The translations under genes were made by a program, and so were the position numbers. DNA of 64,000 nt, from positions 310,001 through 374,000 of the forward strand of contig CAWIPO010000007.1 in the NCBI GenBank assembly GCA_963838095.1. Direction: 5' to 3'. The stretch is from CAWCGU01 sp963838095. GTDB taxonomy: Bacteria > Actinomycetota > Thermoleophilia > Solirubrobacterales > 70-9. Numbering within the stretch: position 1 is the first letter of the stretch; the number at the start of each line of letters is the position of its first letter. Under the pieces are notes generated by a model, which searched no databases, had not been told where the DNA came from, and saw only the letters and a program-made list of their open reading frames with translations. Shown here one piece after another: positions 59,323 through 64,000 of this stretch.

Positions 59323-61044
59323 ATGAAGCGTCTTCAGAGGCTCCCGGGTGCCCGAATGCTGGCGACCTACCGTCGTTCGTGGCTTCGCAGCGACATCGTC
59401 GCCGGGCTTGTCCTCACGACCCTGCTGGTCCCGCAGGGAATGGCGTATGCGGAGCTCGCGGGGCTGCCGGCGATCACCGGCCTTTACACCTCGGTCCTTT
59501 GCCTGATCGGCTACGCGGTGTTCGGCCCCTCGCGCATCCTCGTGCTTGGACCGGACTCCTCGCTCGGGCCAATGATCGCGGCAACCATCCTGCCCATCAT
59601 CGGGTCGGGCGGCGATCCTGAGCGCGCAGTCGCACTCGCCTCGATGCTCGCCCTGCTGGTTGGAGCGATCACGATCCTCGCCGGGGTCGCAAAGCTCGGC
59701 TTCATCGCCGACCTGCTTTCGAAGCCGACGCAGATCGGCTACATGAACGGCCTTGCGCTCACGATCCTCGTCGGGCAGCTGCCGAAGCTGTTCGGGTTCT
59801 CGGTCGATGCCAACGGGCTGATCGACGAGGCGCGCGAGTTCGTCGACGGCTTGGCGTCCGGCGAGACCGTCGCGGCCGCTGCGGTGGTCGGCCTCGTCGG
59901 TCTCGGGCTCATCCTCGCGTTTCAGGCGCGGCTGCCGCGGATCCCCGGCGTCCTGGTCGCGGTAGTGATCTCCATCGCCGCCGCCGGAGCCCTGAGCCTC
60001 GGCGATCACGGTGTGACTCTAGTCGGGACGCTCCCGTCGGGATTTCCGTCGCCTGAATGGCCGAGCCCGGTCAGCGACCTCCCGCTCCTCGTAGCGGGGG
60101 CCCTGGGCATCGCGCTCGTTTCGCTCACGGACACAATCTCGACGTCGTCGGCGTTCGCCGCCCGCACCCGCCAGGAGGTGAATGGGAACCAGGAGATGAT
60201 CGGGATCGGTGCCGCCAACGTCGGCGCGGCGCTGTTCCAGGGGTTCCCGGTAAGCACGAGCGGCTCGCGCACGGCCGTCGCCGAGCAGACGGGCGCCAAG
60301 ACCCAGCTCACCGGCCTCGTCGGCGCGGCCACGATCATTCTCATGCTCGTCCTCGTGCCGGGGCTTCTGCGCAACCTTCCTCAGGCGACGCTCGCGGCCG
60401 TGGTCATCGCCGCGTCGCTGTCGCTTGCCGACATCTCCGGGGTACGGCGCCTGTGGCGTCAGCGCCGCGCCGAATTCTGGCTGTCCATGGCGGCCTTCGC
60501 TGGGGTGGCGCTGCTCGGGGTGCTGGAGGGGATCGCGGTCGCGGTAGCGCTCTCGATCCTCAACGTGTTCAGGCGTGCGTGGTGGCCTTATCGGACAACA
60601 CTTGGGCGGGTCCCGGGCATTGCGGGTCACCACGACCGCCAGCTCCATCCCAACGCCGAGGAGCTGTCGGGCCTCGTGATCCTGCGATTCGACGCGCCGC
60701 TCCTCTTCGCGAACGCGCGCGGGTTCCGCGACGAGATTCGACGCTTGGCGCGCACCGAGCCGCGGCCCACCTGGATCGTCCTCGCCGCCGAGCCGATCAC
60801 CGACGTCGATACCACCGCCGCCGACATGCTGCACGAGCTCGACGAGGAACTGAACGCCGACGGGATCTCGCTCGTCTTCGCCGAGCTCAAGGACCCGGTG
60901 CGCCGCAAGCTCGAGCGCTATGAGTTGATCGGGCATCTGGACCCGGCCCACTTCTTCCCGACCCTCGAGGGAGCAATCGAGGCATTCCGCGAACAGACGG
61001 GCGCACGCTGGACGCGGTCCGAGGTGACTCCGCGACGCCGTTAG
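59323..61044 (+). CDS. SulP family anion transporter with STAS domain
   Basis: A 573-residue transporter. The SulP signatures are DIVAGLVLTTLLVPQGMAYA, ELAGLPAITGLYTSVLCLIG, TQIGYMNGLALTILVGQLPK and FPVSTSGSRTAVAEQTGAKT. A STAS domain ends it (LVILRFDAPLLFANARGFRD, DVDTTAADMLHELDEELNAD). It would carry sulfate, bicarbonate or another anion in symport or exchange. No partner gene suggests which. ATG 59323 follows GGAAG. Confidence 0.94.
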   Translation: MKRLQRLPGARMLATYRRSWLRSDIVAGLVLTTLLVPQGMAYAELAGLPAITGLYTSVLCLIGYAVFGPSRILVLGPDSSLGPMIAATILPIIGSGGDPERAVALASMLALLVGAITILAGVAKLGFIADLLSKPTQIGYMNGLALTILVGQLPKLFGFSVDANGLIDEAREFVDGLASGETVAAAAVVGLVGLGLILAFQARLPRIPGVLVAVVISIAAAGALSLGDHGVTLVGTLPSGFPSPEWPSPVSDLPLLVAGALGIALVSLTDTISTSSAFAARTRQEVNGNQEMIGIGAANVGAALFQGFPVSTSGSRTAVAEQTGAKTQLTGLVGAATIILMLVLVPGLLRNLPQATLAAVVIAASLSLADISGVRRLWRQRRAEFWLSMAAFAGVALLGVLEGIAVAVALSILNVFRRAWWPYRTTLGRVPGIAGHHDRQLHPNAEELSGLVILRFDAPLLFANARGFRDEIRRLARTEPRPTWIVLAAEPITDVDTTAADMLHELDEELNADGISLVFAELKDPVRRKLERYELIGHLDPAHFFPTLEGAIEAFREQTGARWTRSEVTPRRR

Positions 61045-61107
61045 CCCAAGACCACCCGGGGCGAGATCGAGCGTCTGCCGCTTCCCGCAGTTACACTGGA
61101 GACGTAA

Positions 61108-61207
61108 ACCGGGGAGCTCGCGGGAAGCGGGCTGAGATAGCGCTGATGGCCACCGAGGCCGCCCGGCACTGACCCGCAGAACCTGTCGCGGTAATTCGCG
61201 CGGAGGG
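61108..61207 (+). ncRNA. TPP riboswitch (THI element)
   Basis: Conserved CTGAGA at 61132 and TGACCCGCAGAACCTG at about 61169-61184, with pairing arms GCGGG and CCCGC and a variable GGCC/GGCC stem between, are the thi-box signatures. The RBS GGAGGGAG and ATG 61211 follow within 25 nt, so binding of thiamine pyrophosphate probably sequesters the RBS or terminates transcription, repressing the ABC operon. Confidence 0.93.
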
Positions 61208-61210
61208 AGC

Positions 61211-62005
61211 ATGAACACGATTGCCCGGGCTCCCACAGTGGAGCCCGTCTTGATTTCGAGCAGCGATTTCCTGGCTGTCGATGGCGTTGCGCACTCATTC
61301 GGGGAGCTCGAGGTTCTCGACGGGATCGACCTCCAGGCGTCGCCGCACGAGGTGATCGGGGTCGTCGGGCCATCCGGGTGCGGGAAGTCGACGCTGCTGG
61401 AGCTGATCGCGGGCCTGCGCGAGCCCGCGCGGGGGACGATCCGGGTCGGCGATGGCCGCGAGGCCGTTGCCCGCCTGCGCCGGTGCGCCTACATGCCGCA
61501 GCGGGACCTGCTGCTCCCGTGGCTGGTGGCGATCGACAACGCGTCGCTGGCACTGCGGATTCGCGGCAGCTCGCGCGTCGAGGCGAGAGCGGCGGCGGCG
61601 CCCCTCTTCGAGCGCTTCGGGCTCGCCGGCTTCGAGGACTCCACCCCTGCCGAGCTATCCGGCGGGATGCGGCAGCGGGTTGCGTTCCTGCGGACGCTGC
61701 TGGCCGGAAAGCCGTTGCTGCTGCTCGACGAGCCCTTCGCCGGCCTCGACGCGATCTCGCGAGCGGAGATGCAGGAGTGGCTGGCGGGCGCGCTCGCCGA
61801 CGAGCCTCGAACCGTCGTCCTCGTCACCCACGACGTCGAGGAGGCGCTCTACCTCTGCGACCGGGTGGCGGTGCTGTCGCGACGCCCGGCACGGGTAGTC
61901 GCCCGGCTCTCGGCGCCCTCTCCACGCGCGGCCCCGCGCCTGGAGGCCGTCACCTCTCCCGAGTTCGCCGCCGTCCGCGAGCAGGCGCTGGAGGCGCTGC
62001 GATGA
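61211..62005 (+). CDS. thiZ: ABC transporter ATP-binding protein for a thiamine-pyrimidine precursor
   Basis: A 264-residue ABC ATPase. Walker A is VVGPSGCGKSTLLELIAGL, the Q-loop MPQRDLLLPW, the signature LSGGMRQR, Walker B LLLLDEPFAGLD, and THDVEEAL the H-loop. It is first in an operon of ATPase, permease and lipoprotein under a TPP riboswitch, the ThiXYZ/NMT1-like arrangement for uptake of the HMP moiety or its formyl-amino precursor. The symbol follows Bacillus usage. Confidence 0.93.
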   Translation: MNTIARAPTVEPVLISSSDFLAVDGVAHSFGELEVLDGIDLQASPHEVIGVVGPSGCGKSTLLELIAGLREPARGTIRVGDGREAVARLRRCAYMPQRDLLLPWLVAIDNASLALRIRGSSRVEARAAAAPLFERFGLAGFEDSTPAELSGGMRQRVAFLRTLLAGKPLLLLDEPFAGLDAISRAEMQEWLAGALADEPRTVVLVTHDVEEALYLCDRVAVLSRRPARVVARLSAPSPRAAPRLEAVTSPEFAAVREQALEALR

Positions 62006-62793
62006 GCGCGCGCCGCAGCGCCTGGCGCAGCGCGCTGGCGCCGGTGCTGATCCTGCTCGCCTTGATCGGCGCCTGGGAGCTGGCCGCCCGCTGGGACGTT
62101 CTCGCCGACCTGTTCGACATCAAGCCGTATCTGATCCCGGCGCCGAGCGAGATCGCGCAGGCGCTGTGGGAGGACCGCTCGCTGCTGGCTGAGAACGGCT
62201 GGGTGACGCTGCGCGAGGTGCTGTTGGGGTTCGGCCTCGCAGTCGTCGCCGGTCTCGGCTTCGCTGTCCTGCTGCACCTTTTCGAGAGCCTGCGGCGGGC
62301 GACCTACCCATTGCTGATCGCCTCGCAGACGATCCCGGTCATCGTCATCGCCCCGATCCTCGTCGTCTGGTTCGGGTACGGGATCGGGCCGAAGCTGGTG
62401 ATCATCGCCCTGATCTGCTTCTTCCCGATCACCGTCAACACGCTCGACGGCCTGCGATCTGTCGATCCCGAGCTTCTGAAGCTGATGCGCACCCTCGATG
62501 CCGGGCGCTGGCAGACCTTCCGCAGGGTCGAAGCGCCGACGGCGCTCCCGTTCGTGTTCAGCGGCGCCAAGGTGGCGGTCGCGGTGGCCGTGATCGCCGC
62601 CGTGTTCGGAGAGTGGGCGGGCTCCAGCTCCGGCCTCGGGCACCTGATGCTGCAGGCCTCGGGGCAGCTGCTGACGGCGCGGATGTTCGCGGCGGTCGTG
62701 GTGCTGTCCCTGTTCGCGATCCTCCTCTTCGCGCTGCTGTCGCTGCTTGAGCGACGCGTCGCCTGGTGGGGACCGAGGGTGTCGCCCCGATGA
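62002..62793 (+). CDS. thiX: ABC transporter permease for a thiamine-pyrimidine precursor
   Basis: A 263-residue permease of the nitrate/taurine (SsuC/TauC-like) type with six helices. PYLIPAPSEIAQALWEDRSL starts the domain, and EAPTALPFVFSGAKVAVAVA carries the EAA loop that contacts the ATPase. Starts at ATG 62002 with a 4-nt overlap (ATGA) to the ATPase gene, and overlaps the next gene by 4 nt. Partner of the ATPase and lipoprotein. Confidence 0.92.
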   Translation: MSARRSAWRSALAPVLILLALIGAWELAARWDVLADLFDIKPYLIPAPSEIAQALWEDRSLLAENGWVTLREVLLGFGLAVVAGLGFAVLLHLFESLRRATYPLLIASQTIPVIVIAPILVVWFGYGIGPKLVIIALICFFPITVNTLDGLRSVDPELLKLMRTLDAGRWQTFRRVEAPTALPFVFSGAKVAVAVAVIAAVFGEWAGSSSGLGHLMLQASGQLLTARMFAAVVVLSLFAILLFALLSLLERRVAWWGPRVSPR

Positions 62794-63791
62794 GAGCCCT
62801 GATGCCGGTTGCGCTGCTCGCCCTGGCGATCACCGCCGCCGGCTGCGGCGAGAAGTCCGAGGATTCAAAGGCCGCCCCCGAGGAGCTGGTCGTGGTCCTC
62901 GACTACATCGTCAACCCCGACCACGTCGGGCTCTTCACGGCGCTCGACCGCGGCTACTTCGAGGAGGCGGGACTTGATGTGAAGGTGGAGGTTCCGTCCG
63001 ACGCGGCTGCGCCGGTGACGGTGCTGGCCGCCGGGAGGGCCGACATCGTGATCACCTACGCCCCGGAGATCCTGATTTCCCGCGACAAGGGCCTCGACGT
63101 GATCGCGATCGCGGCGATGGTCGACGAGCCGCTGACCTCGCTGATGTGGACGGCCGAGTCGGGAGTCCAGGGCGTCACGGACCTCGAAGGCGGAACCGTG
63201 GTCACGGCCGGGATCCCGTACCAGACCGAGTTCCTGGAGGCGATCGCCGAGCAGGCGGGTGTCGACCCCGAGTCGATCGAGGTCCCGGACGCGAACTTCG
63301 ACCTCGTCGGAGGGCTGATCTCGGGCTCCGCCGACGCAGCTTTGGGCGGATACCCGAACGTCGAGGGGGTGCTCCTTTCCCGGCGCGGCCTCGCTCCGAC
63401 GGTGCAGGGGGTCGACGAGCTCGGGGTCCCGACCTACGACGAGCTGGTGCTGGCGGCGAACGGATCGGCGCTCGCCGAGGACTCGGAGCCCTACCGCCTC
63501 TTCATCACCGCGCTCGAGCACGGGACTCGCGCCGCCGTTGCCGACCCCGAGGCGGCCACGGAGACGATCATCGAAGCCGGCTACGACGTCGATCCCGAGC
63601 TGGTGCGGGCGCAGATCGACGCGACGCTGCCGCTGCTGCGGCGGTCCGAGGGCGAGCGTTACGGCCAGATGGACCTGGAGGAGTGGGAGGAGTTCGGAGG
63701 CTTCATGTACGACGAGGGAGCGCTCGACGCACGGCCGGTGGCCGCCGACGCGTTCACGAACGACTATCTCCCCGGGCCGGCCCCTGAGTAA
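62790..63791 (+). CDS. thiY: ABC transporter substrate-binding lipoprotein (NMT1/THI5-like)
   Basis: A 333-residue lipoprotein. The lipobox is ITAAGC (Cys about residue 18). NMT1/THI5-like features follow: VLDYIVNPDHVGLFTALDRG, YFEEAGLDVKVEVPSDAAAP, VLAAGRADIVITYAPEILIS and ALEHGTRAAVADPEAATETI. It captures the pyrimidine substrate outside the membrane for the permease/ATPase. ATG 62790 overlaps the permease stop by 4 nt (ATGA). Confidence 0.92.
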   Translation: MRALMPVALLALAITAAGCGEKSEDSKAAPEELVVVLDYIVNPDHVGLFTALDRGYFEEAGLDVKVEVPSDAAAPVTVLAAGRADIVITYAPEILISRDKGLDVIAIAAMVDEPLTSLMWTAESGVQGVTDLEGGTVVTAGIPYQTEFLEAIAEQAGVDPESIEVPDANFDLVGGLISGSADAALGGYPNVEGVLLSRRGLAPTVQGVDELGVPTYDELVLAANGSALAEDSEPYRLFITALEHGTRAAVADPEAATETIIEAGYDVDPELVRAQIDATLPLLRRSEGERYGQMDLEEWEEFGGFMYDEGALDARPVAADAFTNDYLPGPAPE

Positions 63792-63812
63792 TCCCGCGCG
63801 CTCGTCAGGCTC

Positions 63813-64000
63813 TCAGGCGGCCATCCGCAGCGGCGGGCCGCCGGCGACCTTCTTGTGCAGCTCCGCGAGCACGAAGGCGCCCGCGAGGCCCCGGTACGGC
63901 GCGTAAGGGGCGAAGAACTCCTCCACCTGCTCGACCGTTGCCCTCCTCCCCTCGCCTCGGAGGCGGCCGATCAACTTCACGTAGCCAAGATCGCCCGCGG
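63813..64000 (-). CDS. Probable DNA glycosylase, AlkA/HhH-GPD-like (3' end of gene; rest outside window)
   Basis: Only the last 61 codons lie in the window. They read GDLGYVKLIGRLRGEGRRAT, VEQVEEFFAPYAPYRGLAGA and FVLAELHKKVAGG, then stop at TGA 63813-63815. FAPYAPYRGLAGAFVL resembles the C-terminal helix of AlkA-type 3-methyladenine DNA glycosylases, in which the same helix follows the HhH-GPD motif. The motif itself is outside. It converges with the thiamine ABC operon. Confidence 0.6.
   Translation of the reverse strand, partial: AGDLGYVKLIGRLRGEGRRATVEQVEEFFAPYAPYRGLAGAFVLAELHKKVAGGPPLRMAA

Noticed and set aside
1..64000. CRISPR arrays, tRNA or rRNA genes
   Set aside because: No regularly spaced repeats, cloverleaf with T-loop GGTTCGA and CCA context, or rRNA-like stretches were found by eye. 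A tRNAscan or Infernal run would settle it.

Overview
The window is about 64 kb of GC-rich, densely coding bacterial chromosome. Start codons (frequent GTG), very high GC at third positions, leaderless-looking promoters, and the gene content (PucR, MalT-type LuxR and TetR regulators, SHOCT proteins, a CtpE-like P-type ATPase, a PIG-V mannosyltransferase, a beta-propeller secreted protein, a MoxR/VWA pair) point to an actinobacterium. I infer class Thermoleophilia (Solirubrobacterales-like), without proof. I see no rRNA, tRNA, CRISPR array, insertion sequence or prophage, and no gene-free stretch longer than about 200 bp.

Layout. 1-5 kb: 3' part of a PucR regulator, a frameshifted coiled-coil membrane protein, an arylsulfatase with a small partner. 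5-9 kb: YihY-type membrane protein, cysteine-free AhpD-like protein, large MalT-type regulator. 9-13 kb: CtpE-like ATPase overlapping pyruvate kinase. 13-18.3 kb: DUF389 remnant, DUF202 protein, hotdog thioesterase, enoyl-CoA hydratase, MBL hydrolase, and a holin-like/phosphodiesterase fusion. 18.3-28.7 kb: many small membrane or stress-type proteins (DUF7144, K+ channel, SfLAP/GAP, RDD, SHOCT proteins, formylglycine-generating enzyme, AI-2E exporter family, DUF1269, Na+/H+ antiporter, second AhpD-like protein). 28.7-33.4 kb: MFS transporter, DUF2252, amphi-Trp and diacylglycerol kinase genes, three of the four carrying frameshifts. 33.4-41.2 kb: PAP2 phosphatase, secreted proteins, beta-propeller protein, LigC ligase coupled to a membrane PLC-like protein, and L-2-hydroxyglutarate oxidase. 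41.2-50.3 kb: PIG-V mannosyltransferase, acyl-CoA dehydrogenase, TetR facing an alpha/beta hydrolase, DUF4126, thiolase, nitronate monooxygenase, rhodanese, DUF5679. 50.3-59.2 kb: GGDEF/HD-GYP protein, secreted proteins, PAS-MBL pair, coiled-coil protein, MoxR-VWA pair, SHOCT and DUF6325 proteins. 59.3-64 kb: SulP transporter, then a TPP riboswitch controlling a three-gene ABC importer, and the 3' end of a probable DNA glycosylase gene.

Functional links. The TPP riboswitch and ABC operon form a thiamine-repressed pyrimidine-precursor importer. The formylglycine-generating enzyme can activate the Cys-type sulfatase. Thioesterase, enoyl-CoA hydratase, acyl-CoA dehydrogenase and thiolase suggest fatty-acyl or aromatic-acyl catabolism. 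DAGK, amphi-Trp and DUF2252 form a translationally coupled operon.

The most interesting signals are: (i) repeated leaderless starts, including three divergent gene pairs that appear to share one overlapping -10 element; (ii) a perfect 14-bp inverted repeat inserted in frame inside the L-2-hydroxyglutarate oxidase gene; (iii) a 23-bp exact repeat in front of the sulfatase and over the YihY start; and (iv) a clustered set of single-base frameshifts whose reading frames otherwise look intact. I found no clear-cut new multi-gene defence or mobile system.
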